This document shows positions 15,115 through 26,132 of a stretch of 32,857 nucleotides of DNA, piece after piece (position 1 is the first letter of the stretch; each line of letters opens with the position of its first letter). The DNA is taken from assembly GCA_947625265.1 (NCBI GenBank), contig CANQNM010000006.1, forward strand, positions 1 through 32,857. Direction: 5' to 3'. A model generated the notes under the pieces. It was given only the letters and a program-made list of their open reading frames with translations. It had not been told where the DNA came from and made no database searches. The translations under genes and the position numbers were made by a program. Source of the DNA: an uncultured Clostridia bacterium. Its GTDB lineage: Bacteria; Bacillota; Clostridia; Oscillospirales; CAG-272.

Positions 15115-17757
15115 TTACTCCCTGTCAGTTGCTTCCCCGTCAGTTGCTTCCCCGTCGGTTGTTTCCCCGTTGGTTGTTTCGCCGTCGGCTGTTTCCCCGA
15201 AGACCTCCTGCAGGTTCTCTTCGACGCCTTCACTGAAAACCGGTTCGTCCGACGGGTCTCTTCCATTTGAAGCGTCCCCATTGTCGCCTTCCCGCTCCAT
15301 CAGCGTAAAGTTGACGATCCTTGCCCCCTCGGGTACCCGCATCACGATCACGCCGCTCGCCGACCGTCCGTACACCGGAATGTCCGAAACGGCAATCCGG
15401 ATCACCACACCTTCGTCGGTCATCAGCATCATATCCATATTTTCGCCTGCCGTTCCCACTCCGGCGAGCGGTCCGGTTTTTTCGGTGAGATTGTGGCAGC
15501 GCACGCCCTTGCCGCCCCGGTTGTGCACCGGGAATTCATCGAAGGCGCATCTCTTGCCGTAGCCCTTCTCGGTGACGGTCACAAGCGTCATGTTCTCCTT
15601 TACCAGCGTCACGCCTACAACCCTGTCGCCGTCGCTCAACCGGACGCCCCGCACGCCTCTGGCGGTCCTTCCCATCACGCGGGCGTCTTTTTCTTCAAAA
15701 CAAACCGCCATGCCGTTCCTTGTGGCGATGAGCACCCTGTCGTTGCCCAGCGTACGCCGCACATATACCAGTTCGTCGTCTTCATCCAACGTCAGCGCGC
15801 GTTTTCCTCCTTTTCTTCTGACAGAAAACTCGGACAGAAGCGTGCGTTTCACCGTTCCCTTGGCGGTGACGAAAAGCAGATACTCTTCTTTTTCCTCCTC
15901 CAGATTCTCTTCAGACACCGAGAGGATGGCTGTCACCTTTTCGCCCGGATCCAACTGCAAAATGTTGACCACGTTGGTTCCCCGCGCCGTCCGGCTGCTT
16001 TCGGGAATCATGTAGGCCTTGATGATCTGTACCTTTCCCAAACTTGTGAACATCATCAACAGCGAATGGGAGTCCACCGCCAGCACGTCCGTGACGCAGT
16101 CCTCTTCCCTTGTGGTCATCGCAGTGATGCCCTTGCCGCCCCGATGCTGCGCCGTATACGTGTCAGAAGGCAGACGTTTGATATAGCCCGCTTTGCTCAT
16201 GGTGACCACCGCCGTGTGCCGTTCGATCAGATCCTCCACATCAATCTCGTTTTCAATCTCGCAAATTTCGGTCTTTCTTCCATCCGCGTATTTATCTTTG
16301 ATTTCCAAAAGTTCCGATCTGAGCACGCCGGTGAGCACTTCATCCGATTCAAGAATGGTGTTCAGATATGCGATTTTTTGTTCAATTTCATCGTATTCCG
16401 CCTTCAGTTTGTCTTCTTCAAGCCCCTGCAAGGCCTTCAAGCGCATTTCAAGAATGGCCGACGCCTGCATATCCGAAAAACCGAAGCGCGCCATCAGGTT
16501 TTCCTTTGCGTTGTCGTAGGAGGAACGGATGATCCGGATCACCTCGTCTATATTCTCCTGCGCGACGATCAGTCCCTCCAGCAGATGCGCCCGCTCCATC
16601 GCCTTTCTGCGTTCGCAAAGCGTTCGTCTTCTGATCAGATCCTTCTGAAAAGCGATATATTCCTCAAGAATTTCTTTTAAAGTCAGAATCTTGGGCTGGG
16701 TCTGGTTGTTCACCAGCGCCAGCATATTGACGGCAAAGGTGGTCTGCATCTGGGTCTGCACGAAGAGCGTGTTGAGAACTACCTGCGCGTTGGCGTCCTT
16801 TTTCAGTTCGATCACCATGCGCATGCCCTCGTGATCCGATTCGTCCCGTAGATCCGAAATTCCCTCAATCTTCTTGTCATGTACCTGATCGGCGATATTT
16901 ATGATGAGTTGTCGCTTGTTCACCTGATAGGGAAGTTCGGTGACGATAATCCGCTCCCGATCGTGTCCGTATTCCTCGATTTCCGCCCTTGCCCTCACGG
17001 TGATGTGTCCCCGGCCTGTGGCATAGGCGGCGCGAATCCCCCGTTTTCCGAGAATCATTCCGCCGGTGGGGAAATCAGGGCCGGAGATATGCTCCATCAG
17101 TTCTTCCAGTCCCGCGTCGGGACGGTCAAGAAGGCAGACCGTCGCGTCGATGACCTCCCCCAGATTGTGGGGAGGAATATTGGTGGCCATGCCCACGGCG
17201 ATGCCCGAAGATCCGTTTACCAGAAGATTGGGAAAACGGCTGGGCAGAACCCTCGGTTCCTTCCTCGTTTCATCAAAGTTTGGATCCCAATCTACCGTCT
17301 CTTTGTCAATGTCGCGCAGCATCTCATCGGCAATGCGCGCCATACGCGCTTCGGTATACCGGTACGCGGCAGGGGGATCCCCGTCCACAGAACCGAAGTT
17401 TCCGTGTCCGTCGATAAGCGGATAGCGCATAGAGAAAACCTGCGCCATACGCACCAGCGCGTCGTAAACCGACGCGTCGCCGTGAGGATGATAACGACCC
17501 AAAACGTCGCCCACGGCGGTAGCGCACTTTCTTGTGGGTTTATCTCTCGTCAGTCCGTCCTCATACATCGCGTACAGAATCCTTCTGTGCACCGGTTTTA
17601 AACCGTCCCGCACGTCAGGCAGCGCTCTGCCCACAATCACAGACATGGCGTACTCTATATAACTGGTTTTCATTTCATGAACCAGTTCGGAAGAGGTGAT
17701 CACCTGTTCCGGAAATGTGATTTCTTCCGGGGTATAGTCTGAACGTTTTTTTGCCAT
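15115..17757 (-). CDS. gyrA: DNA gyrase subunit A
   Basis: This 880-residue breakage-reunion subunit of gyrase has the catalytic tyrosine Tyr134 in [10 protein letters not shown]. The GyrA box, read as QHRGGKG, marks true gyrase rather than topoisomerase IV, and the beta-pinwheel repeats fill the C-terminal domain. In the quinolone-resistance region the sequence is [12 protein letters not shown], so the position equivalent to E. coli Ser83 is alanine (Ala95); the acidic Asp99 is retained. The last 45 or so residues form an acidic low-complexity tail with five [10 protein letters not shown]-like repeats encoded by a 15-bp array. The ATG at 17757 follows an in-frame TAA directly, with only a weak GGAA upstream. 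gyrB lies 397 nt upstream on the same strand, separated by repeat copy A. Confidence 0.98.
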   Translation of the reverse strand: MAKKRSDYTPEEITFPEQVITSSELVHEMKTSYIEYAMSVIVGRALPDVRDGLKPVHRRILYAMYEDGLTRDKPTRKCATAVGDVLGRYHPHGDASVYDALVRMAQVFSMRYPLIDGHGNFGSVDGDPPAAYRYTEARMARIADEMLRDIDKETVDWDPNFDETRKEPRVLPSRFPNLLVNGSSGIAVGMATNIPPHNLGEVIDATVCLLDRPDAGLEELMEHISGPDFPTGGMILGKRGIRAAYATGRGHITVRARAEIEEYGHDRERIIVTELPYQVNKRQLIINIADQVHDKKIEGISDLRDESDHEGMRMVIELKKDANAQVVLNTLFVQTQMQTTFAVNMLALVNNQTQPKILTLKEILEEYIAFQKDLIRRRTLCERRKAMERAHLLEGLIVAQENIDEVIRIIRSSYDNAKENLMARFGFSDMQASAILEMRLKALQGLEEDKLKAEYDEIEQKIAYLNTILESDEVLTGVLRSELLEIKDKYADGRKTEICEIENEIDVEDLIERHTAVVTMSKAGYIKRLPSDTYTAQHRGGKGITAMTTREEDCVTDVLAVDSHSLLMMFTSLGKVQIIKAYMIPESSRTARGTNVVNILQLDPGEKVTAILSVSEENLEEEKEEYLLFVTAKGTVKRTLLSEFSVRRKGGKRALTLDEDDELVYVRRTLGNDRVLIATRNGMAVCFEEKDARVMGRTARGVRGVRLSDGDRVVGVTLVKENMTLVTVTEKGYGKRCAFDEFPVHNRGGKGVRCHNLTEKTGPLAGVGTAGENMDMMLMTDEGVVIRIAVSDIPVYGRSASGVIVMRVPEGARIVNFTLMEREGDNGDASNGRDPSDEPVFSEGVEENLQEVFGETADGETTNGETTDGEATDGEATDRE
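15125..15199. repeat. 15-bp in-frame array at the 3' end of gyrA
   Basis: Five contiguous 15-bp units (TCGGTTGTTTCCCCG type on the plus strand) encode a repeated Gly-Glu-Thr/Ala-Thr-Asp pentapeptide at the GyrA C-terminus. Unit changes keep the frame. Confidence 0.9.
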
Positions 17758-17922
17758 TTACAGTTCCACTGTTTCCGCATATGCAGAAACTTCCTTCCTT
17801 CGCTTCCGCGTGCGCGGAAACTTTTTTCCTCCGCCCCCCGTGCGCGGAAACTTCCTCTCCCCTCCGGGAGTCGGGGGTTCGCCAAAAAGCCTGCCCTGAA
17901 GGGTCTTTTTCAAAAAGGCCCC

Positions 17923-18071
17923 GCAGAGTGAAGACAAAGTCTTATGCGGGGCTTTGCCCCGCGCCCCATTTAAGGGATTTTTCCGAAAAGTCCCCTTAAA
18001 ACCTTCAAAAACTTTTGAAAAAAGAGGAAGATACTTTCTTCGCGTCTGAAAAGTCGGTTTGTCTGCGGGCT
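17923..18071 (+). repeat. Dispersed multi-hairpin repeat, copy A
   Basis: A full copy of about 149 bp lies in the gyrB-gyrA gap. It consists of consecutive inverted repeats: AAGAC AAA GTCTT; GCGGGGC TTT GCCCCGC; an AAGGGA...TCCCCTT stem; a TTCAAAAACTTTTGAA stem; and an ending of TGTCTGCGGGCT. It matches copies B and D almost throughout. The rest of the gap, 17758-17922, holds GTGCGCGGAAACTT repeats, including a TTCCGCG TG CGCGGAA palindrome. Confidence 0.9.
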
Positions 18072-18154
18072 GGCGCGCCTTTTTCAAAAGGGCTCTTCAA
18101 TCCCCACAGACCTTTACGCCCAAGAACGGCCAAAAAATCCGAAATTCCGGCGCC

Positions 18155-20445
<2,291 letters not shown>

Positions 20446-20574
20446 CTTCTATCAAACTATCAAAGTTTCCTATCCGAATTTTTCAAGCGGCCCGCCCCTT
20501 CCGGTCAAGCCTTTTTTCCCAAGTTGTTCTTCGTGTCTTTGTAAAAAAGCGGATGGTTCTGGGAAACACGGTTC

Positions 20575-20883
20575 TCAAAAATCTTCTTTCGCGTTCTTCT
20601 GTTCAACCGGTTCCGGATTTGCATCTACGGCCTCCCGCGGCGTCTCCTCCGCCCTGTTTCTGAGAACGTCGCAGGAAAAGAGAGAGAGGTATACCTGCTC
20701 TTTTCGCCCGTCGTCATAGAGGACAAAACTTTTGGGCAACCCCAAAGACGCGGTGGTTACAAGTCCTTCTTTTTCTTTTTTTAAAACGAACTTCTTTGTC
20801 ACCGGCGAGACGGTGCTCCTGTCCAAATCCACAATGGCGACGATTCCTCCGACGCGCAGCCACCGGTTGTTCTCAAGGCGCAT
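20575..20883 (-). CDS. remB: RemB-like (YaaB/DUF370) protein
   Basis: This protein of about 102 residues contains the DUF370 core: VGGIVAIVDLDRS near the N-terminus, then KEGLVTTASLGLPKSFVLYDD and QVYLSLFSCDVLRNR. In Bacillus, RemB (YaaB) sits between recF and gyrB, as here, and is related to the matrix regulator RemA. Its exact role is unclear. About 25 C-terminal residues are a Glu/Pro/Asn-rich tail beyond the domain. The ATG at 20883 gives the usual family start and lies 10 nt after the recF stop, but no good Shine-Dalgarno is visible. A TTG at 20925 overlapping recF is an alternative start. Confidence 0.85.
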   Translation of the reverse strand: MRLENNRWLRVGGIVAIVDLDRSTVSPVTKKFVLKKEKEGLVTTASLGLPKSFVLYDDGRKEQVYLSLFSCDVLRNRAEETPREAVDANPEPVEQKNAKEDF

Positions 20884-20893
20884 ATAGGCGTTT

Positions 20894-21976
20894 TTACCGT
20901 ATCCGCGTATACTGACCTTTTTCAACCATAATCACCCGTCCTTCCGGAATTTTTTCCGCGTTATCCCTGTCACAGCAACTGATCAAAACCTGTCGCCCGC
21001 TCAGACCCGAAAGAATGAACCGCTTCCGCCGGTCGTCCAGTTCGCTTAACACGTCGTCTAAAAGGAACACCGGGAACTCTCCGGTTTTTTCAAAAGAAAC
21101 CTGTCCCTCCGCCAGTTTCATGGCCACGGCCAGGCTTCTCTGCTGTCCCTGAGAGGCAAAAACTCTCGCCGGACGGCCGTTGATAAAAATTTCTATATCG
21201 TCCTTATGCGTGCCGAAAAGCGTCGCACCCGCTTTCAGTTCCCTCTGTCGGTTCTCCTCATACAGTTTCAGGTATTCCTCTTTTTTCATGGGTTTTTTGT
21301 AAACCAGTTTTGGCTCCTCGGCCCCGCCGGTCATGTCTTTAAAAATTTTTCCCACTTCCCGGTCGATCTTTTCCACGTATTCCGCCCTTTTAAAGGAAAC
21401 GATTTCCCCGTTCTGCGCCAACTGTTCTGTCCAAAACTCATCGGTTTGCTCAAACGCCTCGGGATGAAAGAGCGACTCTGCCAACAGTTTGTTTCTCTGG
21501 GAAAGGGCGGCGCCGTAGTTCTGGAGCGCAAAAAGATACTCCCTGTCCAATTGTGCCAGCGCCCCGTCCATGTAGGCTCTTCTCTCCGACGGTCCGTCTC
21601 TGACAATGGAAAGATATTCCGGACAAAAGATCACCGCCCTGAAATTCCCGATGAATTCCGACATCTTTTTTACCGCGACGCCGTTCTTTCTGCAGAACTT
21701 CCTGCCGCCGCGCAGATATCCCAATTCCAATCTCTGTGTCCGCCGTTGATCCTCGTATTCCAGAAACAGTTTTGAAAATTCCTCACCCTGTTTTATATAA
21801 TCTTTTTCATGGGCGGTTCTGTGCGAACGCCCTCTGGCAAAAAGGTAAATGCCCTCGATGGCATTGGTCTTCCCCTGCGCGTTGTCTCCGTACAGCAGAT
21901 TCATCCCCGGGCAAAATTCCAAGACCGCATTGCCGATATTTCGGAAATTCGTAAACCCGATCCTTTGAACGATCAT
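20894..21976 (-). CDS. recF: DNA replication and repair protein RecF
   Basis: This 360-residue SMC-like ATPase loads RecA at gaps. The Walker A motif is GDNAQGKTN, the family motif GPSERRAYMDGAL is present, the signature-type segment is FASQGQQRSLAVAMKLAE, and Walker B is FLLDDVLSELDD. The ATG at 21976 overlaps the dnaN stop as ATGA, so translation is probably coupled. The track start at 21997 adds seven unsupported residues. The small S4-domain gene yaaA that often stands between dnaN and recF is absent. Confidence 0.96.
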   Translation of the reverse strand: MIVQRIGFTNFRNIGNAVLEFCPGMNLLYGDNAQGKTNAIEGIYLFARGRSHRTAHEKDYIKQGEEFSKLFLEYEDQRRTQRLELGYLRGGRKFCRKNGVAVKKMSEFIGNFRAVIFCPEYLSIVRDGPSERRAYMDGALAQLDREYLFALQNYGAALSQRNKLLAESLFHPEAFEQTDEFWTEQLAQNGEIVSFKRAEYVEKIDREVGKIFKDMTGGAEEPKLVYKKPMKKEEYLKLYEENRQRELKAGATLFGTHKDDIEIFINGRPARVFASQGQQRSLAVAMKLAEGQVSFEKTGEFPVFLLDDVLSELDDRRKRFILSGLSGRQVLISCCDRDNAEKIPEGRVIMVEKGQYTRIR

Positions 21977-23154
21977 TCTTTCATTTTTACGGGACACACC
22001 ATGTAAAGATACCGTCCGTCCTCTTTCTCTTTTCCGCCCTTCGCGGAGTTTTCAACGTCCTCCGGCCGTTCTTCGGTTCTTTCAATCACCACGCTCATGA
22101 GAGGCGTCGCCAAGGACAGCCGGATCCTTTCGTCCTCGATGGCGCGCAGCGCGTCCAAAAGAAACTTGCAGTTGAACCCGATGGTGATATCGTCTCCTGT
22201 TTTTTCTATTTCCATTTCATCGAACACCGAAGAGACAGAGGAAGCGGAACTCACTTTCAGCGTGTCCCCCTCAAAGACGCACTTCACATACCCCCGGATC
22301 TGTCCCACAGATTTGTCGTCGGTAACCAGCGATACTCTTTCCAGACACTGAATCAGTTCCTCTCTGTCCAATTCCACATGAATTCCGTTGTTCTTGGGAA
22401 TCACCCGCCGGTAGTCTATATATTCGCCGTCAATCAGTCTAGAGAAGAAAATACTTTCTCCAATACGGAAAATCACATGTTTTCTTCCAAAAGACAGCGT
22501 CACTTTCTCTTCTTCCCCGGGGGAAAGCATCTTTGAAAGTTCGTTGAGCGTTTTTCCCGGAACAATGAAGGAATCCTGCTCCCCTTCGCCCACTTTCAGC
22601 GCGCAGTCTTTCTCTCTCTTGGCCAGACGGTTTCCATCGCAGGAAACCATACAAAGTCCATGAGATGTGAGATTGAAATACGCGCCGCTAAGCACGGGTC
22701 TTTGATCGGACACCGAGACAGCGTGTTGAATTTGCCCGATCATTTTCTTTAAAAGTCCCTGAGAGATTTCCACGTTCCCTTCCCCTTCAAGATCGGGAAG
22801 TTTCGGAAAATCTCCTCCTGGAAGAGCGGAGAGGGAAAAGAGCGAATTTCCGCTGCTGATTTTCGCCTGACACCGGTCGTTGACCTCAATGACTACCTCC
22901 CGTTCAGGCATCATCCGGATCATTCTGAAAAGTTTTGAGGCGTTGATGATGAAGGATCCCTGTTCCCGCACCTGCGCCTTCACCGCCGTCCTGTATCCCT
23001 TCTCCAAATCGTAGGTGGAAAGAACGCACCTGTCGTTTCCTTCCGTCGTAAAAAGAACGCCTTCCAACTGCGTGATGGTGTTTTTATCTGAAACCGCGCT
23101 CATCGCGGGCGTCAGCGCTTCAATAAACAACTCCTTGTCTACTGCAATTTTCAT
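21973..23154 (-). CDS. dnaN: DNA polymerase III beta subunit (sliding clamp)
   Basis: This 393-residue three-domain clamp tethers DNA polymerase III to DNA. It starts MKIAVDKELF, carries GDFPKLPD, RPVLSGAYFNL and SCDGNRLAKRE in the middle, and ends in RYLYMVCPVKMKE, which resembles the usual clamp C-terminus that forms the protein-binding pocket. A lysine/glutamate-rich insert (RPEDVENSAKGGKEKEDG) precedes the last strand. The ATG at 23154 matches the family start, although AAAGGA stands about 14 nt upstream. It lies downstream of dnaA, with a 572-nt gap holding repeat copy B and the DnaA-box cluster. Confidence 0.97.
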   Translation of the reverse strand: MKIAVDKELFIEALTPAMSAVSDKNTITQLEGVLFTTEGNDRCVLSTYDLEKGYRTAVKAQVREQGSFIINASKLFRMIRMMPEREVVIEVNDRCQAKISSGNSLFSLSALPGGDFPKLPDLEGEGNVEISQGLLKKMIGQIQHAVSVSDQRPVLSGAYFNLTSHGLCMVSCDGNRLAKREKDCALKVGEGEQDSFIVPGKTLNELSKMLSPGEEEKVTLSFGRKHVIFRIGESIFFSRLIDGEYIDYRRVIPKNNGIHVELDREELIQCLERVSLVTDDKSVGQIRGYVKCVFEGDTLKVSSASSVSSVFDEMEIEKTGDDITIGFNCKFLLDALRAIEDERIRLSLATPLMSVVIERTEERPEDVENSAKGGKEKEDGRYLYMVCPVKMKE

Positions 23155-23203
23155 ATATGCGTAAACCCGATCCTTTCTGTGCATTTGTGAATATGAACTT
23201 TGA

Positions 23204-23352
23204 TCAGAGTGAAGACAAAGTCTTCGCGGGGCTTTGTCTCGTGCCCCATTTAGGGGATTTTCCCGAAAAGTTCCCTAAAAATCTTCAAAAACTTTTGAAA
23301 AAAGAGGTCGATACTCTTTTCACCTTTTGAAAAGTAAGGTTGTCTGCGGGCT
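23204..23352 (+). repeat. Dispersed multi-hairpin repeat, copy B
   Basis: A full copy of about 149 bp lies between dnaN and the DnaA-box cluster, in the same orientation as copy A. It shares CAGAGTGAAGACAAAGTCTT, the GCGGGGCTTTG hairpin (less perfect here), the TTCAAAAACTTTTGAA stem and the TTGTCTGCGGGCT end, which stops about 20 bp before the first DnaA box. Confidence 0.9.
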
Positions 23353-23372
23353 GAAACTCAAAAATCCTTGAG

Positions 23373-23680
23373 TTTTCCACAGAGAAAAGGGAAAACTTTT
23401 CAACTTTTCCACAAAAATTTCTGTGGAAAATATTTTTTTGTGTAAAAAACCTGTTCAAATCCCTGGGCGGATCTGTCGGCTAAAATCCGCGGCCCTCAGA
23501 CCCCTTTCTGTTCTCCACAGGTTCTTCTTCAAACTTCCCGCGCGATTTAAAGAATCTGCGGTTTTCGGAAACATCGGAAAATACGGCCGTTTTCGCACTT
23601 TCCCACAGTTTCCCCAGCCCCTATTGCTGCTACGTCTGTCCTATATATAAATCTTTACATTTCTTCGTTTTTTCAAGTCC
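23373..23680. other. oriC: Candidate replication origin: DnaA-box cluster in the dnaN-dnaA gap
   Basis: Five DnaA-box-like 9-mers lie in 235 bp: TTTTCCACA at 23373-23381 and 23405-23413, its complement TGTGGAAAA at 23422-23430, TTCTCCACA at 23511-23519 and TTTCCCACA at 23599-23607. The first three differ from TTATCCACA at one position. AT-rich DNA (TATATATAAATCTTTACATTT, about 23640-23661) lies beside them, next to the dnaA 3' end. A dnaA-dnaN origin matches the Firmicutes pattern. A second AT-rich tract upstream of dnaA (25477-25515) may be part of a bipartite origin. Confidence 0.65.
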
Positions 23681-23726
23681 AAACCTATCGGTTCAATCCC
23701 ACATCCGAATATCCGAAACGCTTTTT

Positions 23727-25184
23727 TCACATTCCTCTGATGTCCTTGATGAGATCGAGAATCTCCACTTCCAGAATGGGAGATTTCTTTTTTTCATTCT
23801 CAATCACCGCAAGGGACGCCATCACGGTAGAGTGATCCCTGTCAAAGATTTTTCCGATTGCCGGCAAAGACATGTCGGTAATACTGCGAATGATGTAAAT
23901 ACAAATGTGCCTTGCCGTGGCGATTTCCTTGGTCTTTTTTCTGCTTTTGATGTCCGCCGGGGTCAGCCCGTAATTCCCGGAAACCTTTGCGATGATTCGA
24001 TCTACCACCTGGGAAACGGGTTCGTTGCCCGCCGTCAACTCCGCAATGCACCCCTTGGCCATCTCCTCGGTTACCGGCGCGCCGCTTAAAAACGCTTGCG
24101 CCGCGATCTTTTTCACCGCTCCCTCCAGTTGTCTGATGTTGGAACGGAGGCTCTCAGCTAGAAATTGCAGAACCGGCAAAGGAATATTGACCCCGATGTT
24201 CTTCGCTTTGTTCTTTAGAATCGCAAGGCGCAGTTCATAGTCGGGAAGTTGTACGTCTACGATCAGTCCCCATTCGAAGCGCCCCCGCAGCCGGTCTTCC
24301 AACGTTTTCATGTCCTTGGGCGGACGGTCTGCGGCAAGAATGATCTGCTTGTGGTCTTCATACAAAGCGTTGAACGTATGGAAAAATTCTTCCTGCGTGG
24401 ATTCCTTTCCCGCTATAAACTGAATGTCGTCGATGAGGAGAACATCCGCCTTTCTGTACTTGTTGCGGAACGCCAGCGTGTTTTCCCCCGCGATGCTTGC
24501 GACCAGTTCGTTTGTGAAATCGTCGCCCTTGACGTATACGATGTTCATCTGCGGAAAATTGGCGTGCAGTTCGTTGATGATGGCATACAGCAGATGCGTT
24601 TTTCCCAGACCGCTGGCGCCGTAGATGAAGAGAGGATTGAAAGAGGAGGAGGGTTTCTTGGCGATGGCCGTGCAGGCAGCGTGCGCCATTTTGTTGGAGG
24701 AACCCACGATAAAATTGTCAAAGGTGTACTCCGTGTTGGACATCTGCGGAATGAAAGGCATGTTGTATGAACCGGATTCTTTGGAATTTTCTAAGGAACC
24801 CGTTTGTCGGGACCCGTGAAGGCCTTCGGGGGAACCCGAGGGGTGTAAAGGATCGCCGAACTCCTGTTTTCCTGAGAAAAACCGTTCGTCGGTTTTTGTT
24901 TCTTCTTTGAGAATTTTCGGAAGATCCGGTTCCCCTTTTTCGGTGGAAACCACTTTGATCAGCGGGTCAAATCCGATGATTTCACACAGAGCTTCGGTCA
25001 TCGGAGCGGTATAGCGTTTTTCCACAATGTCTTTTTTTAAATCGCTGTCGATGGTGACCACTGCCCGATCGCCGTCAAGAAAAATAAGTTTTGTATCGGC
25101 GAACCAGAGATCGTATACCGATTTTGTGCTTTTTTCCCTTAAAGTTTCGAGAACCGAGGCCCAGATCTCATTCAGTGACTGCAT
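23727..25184 (-). CDS. dnaA: Chromosomal replication initiator DnaA
   Basis: This 485-residue AAA+ initiator binds DnaA boxes and opens the origin. Domain I covers about residues 1-85, and domain II is a Gly/Ser-rich linker (about 95-145). Domain III carries Walker A GASGLGKTH (residues 189-197), Walker B VLLIDDIQF and the arginine-finger region RLRGRFEWG. Domain IV has the helix-turn-helix with the DnaA signature segment GKIFDRDHSTVMAS. The ATG at 25184 has AAAGGAAG 5 nt upstream. A near-consensus promoter lies about 310 nt upstream, and the leader contains partial repeat copy C, leaving room for autoregulation. Confidence 0.98.
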   Translation of the reverse strand: MQSLNEIWASVLETLREKSTKSVYDLWFADTKLIFLDGDRAVVTIDSDLKKDIVEKRYTAPMTEALCEIIGFDPLIKVVSTEKGEPDLPKILKEETKTDERFFSGKQEFGDPLHPSGSPEGLHGSRQTGSLENSKESGSYNMPFIPQMSNTEYTFDNFIVGSSNKMAHAACTAIAKKPSSSFNPLFIYGASGLGKTHLLYAIINELHANFPQMNIVYVKGDDFTNELVASIAGENTLAFRNKYRKADVLLIDDIQFIAGKESTQEEFFHTFNALYEDHKQIILAADRPPKDMKTLEDRLRGRFEWGLIVDVQLPDYELRLAILKNKAKNIGVNIPLPVLQFLAESLRSNIRQLEGAVKKIAAQAFLSGAPVTEEMAKGCIAELTAGNEPVSQVVDRIIAKVSGNYGLTPADIKSRKKTKEIATARHICIYIIRSITDMSLPAIGKIFDRDHSTVMASLAVIENEKKKSPILEVEILDLIKDIRGM

Positions 25185-25312
25185 ATAAACTTCCTTTCCT
25201 TTAACAGGGTGAAAATCTTTTTGTATGTTTACGGTTCACGGTTTACGCCCTATATCGGCGTTTTACGCGTCCGAAAAAGTGCGGAAGCGCCGTTAATCCG
25301 ACAATTCCTCCT

Positions 25313-25371
25313 AAAAAGTCCCTTACATGGGGCGCGGGGCAAAGCCCCGCATAAGACTTTGTCTTCACTTT
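25313..25371 (-). repeat. Dispersed multi-hairpin repeat, partial copy C
   Basis: A core of about 59 bp lies in the dnaA leader on the minus strand: AGTGAAGACAAAGTCTTATGC, the perfect GCGGGGC TTT GCCCCGC hairpin, then GCCCCATGTAAGGGACTTTTT. The distal half is missing. On its other side lies a different GGAAAAC/GTTTTTTCC inverted repeat (25378-25406). Confidence 0.85.
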
Positions 25372-25495
25372 GATTTGGGGAAAACTTTTTGAAAAAAGTT
25401 TTTTCCAAACCCTTTTCAAAAACTTTTCACCAGATTTCCCGTTTGATTCCCGATCCTCTGTGCGGTGAGCGGCGCATGTAATTATATTTATATTT

Positions 25496-25524
25496 ATTAT
25501 AACATATATATCACCTTTTGGCAA
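25496..25524 (-). promoter_or_regulatory. dnaA promoter within an AT-rich tract
   Basis: Minus-strand TTGCCA (25524-25519) and a perfect TATAAT (25501-25496) are separated by 17 bp. The surrounding 25477-25515 is almost pure A/T. A weak DnaA-box-like CTATTCACA occurs at 25528-25536. Confidence 0.7.
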
Positions 25525-25605
25525 GACCTATTCACAAATTTACAAAAAATTTACCTTTGCATGGCCAAAAAAACTTCCTTTCAGTGGAAAAAACGAAAAT
25601 TGCCC

Positions 25606-25635
25606 TTGACAATTTCCGGTTTTTCGGTATATAAT
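25606..25635 (+). promoter_or_regulatory. rpmH promoter
   Basis: Perfect TTGACA and perfect TATAAT with 18-bp spacing lie about 70 nt before rpmH. It is divergent from the dnaA promoter. Confidence 0.85.
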
Positions 25636-25707
25636 AAAAGACGTCGCAACGGGAAAACGGAAGAAATCGAAAAGAAAAATCGAAACGAAAGCGAGGTGTA
25701 TTCGGCG

Positions 25708-25842
25708 ATGAAAAGAACATACCAGCCCAAAAAACGTCAAAGACAGGTAGAGCACGGGTTCAGAAAAAGAATGAGCACAGCCAACGGCAGAAAAGTTTTG
25801 AAGAGAAGACGGCAGAAGGGCAGAGCGAGACTTTCCTACTGA
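25708..25842 (+). CDS. rpmH: Ribosomal protein bL34
   Basis: This is a 44-residue, very basic protein with the full bL34 sequence pattern ([20 protein letters not shown], then [19 protein letters not shown]). It is a component of the large ribosomal subunit. The ATG at 25708 has GAGGTG 9 nt upstream; the longer ORF in the track is not real. It has its own consensus promoter and is followed at once by a terminator-like hairpin. It is therefore separated transcriptionally from rnpA, unlike the compact rpmH-rnpA operon in many bacteria. Confidence 0.98.
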   Translation: MKRTYQPKKRQRQVEHGFRKRMSTANGRKVLKRRRQKGRARLSY

Positions 25843-25893
25843 TGGGAAGGACTGCACCGTCAGGCATATATACCGTCGGGCATCAGTTTTTTT
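25839..25893 (+). terminator. Terminator after rpmH
   Basis: CTGATG at the rpmH stop pairs with CATCAG at 25881-25886, which is followed immediately by seven T. The interior contains GTC/GAC-rich sequence that can pair further. Confidence 0.6.
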
Positions 25894-25982
25894 CGGTAAA
25901 AAAGAGAAATTGCGAAAACGGTTTTTCGGATGCAGTTCCGAACGCCGCAACACAACCCGGGAGAAAGGGAAAAACACTCTTC

Positions 25983-26132
25983 AGCCCGCAGACAAACCGA
26001 CTTTTCAAAAGGTGAAGAAAGTATCGACCTCCTTTTTCAAAAGTTTTTGAAGGTTTTTAGGGGATTTTTCGGAAAAAGTCCCTTAAATGGGGCGCGGGGC
26101 AAAGCCCCGCAAAGACGTTGTCTTCCCTCTGC
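25983..26132 (-). repeat. Dispersed multi-hairpin repeat, copy D
   Basis: A full copy of about 150 bp lies on the minus strand in the 594-nt rpmH-rnpA gap. On the minus strand it reads GCAGAGGGAAGACAACGTC, the perfect GCGGGGCTTTGCCCCGC hairpin, the stems shared with copies A and B, and ends TTTGTCTGCGGGCT. The rest of the gap up to 26436 holds a GCTTGC...GCAAGC hairpin followed by AAAAAA (about 26361-26385) and no gene. Confidence 0.9.
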
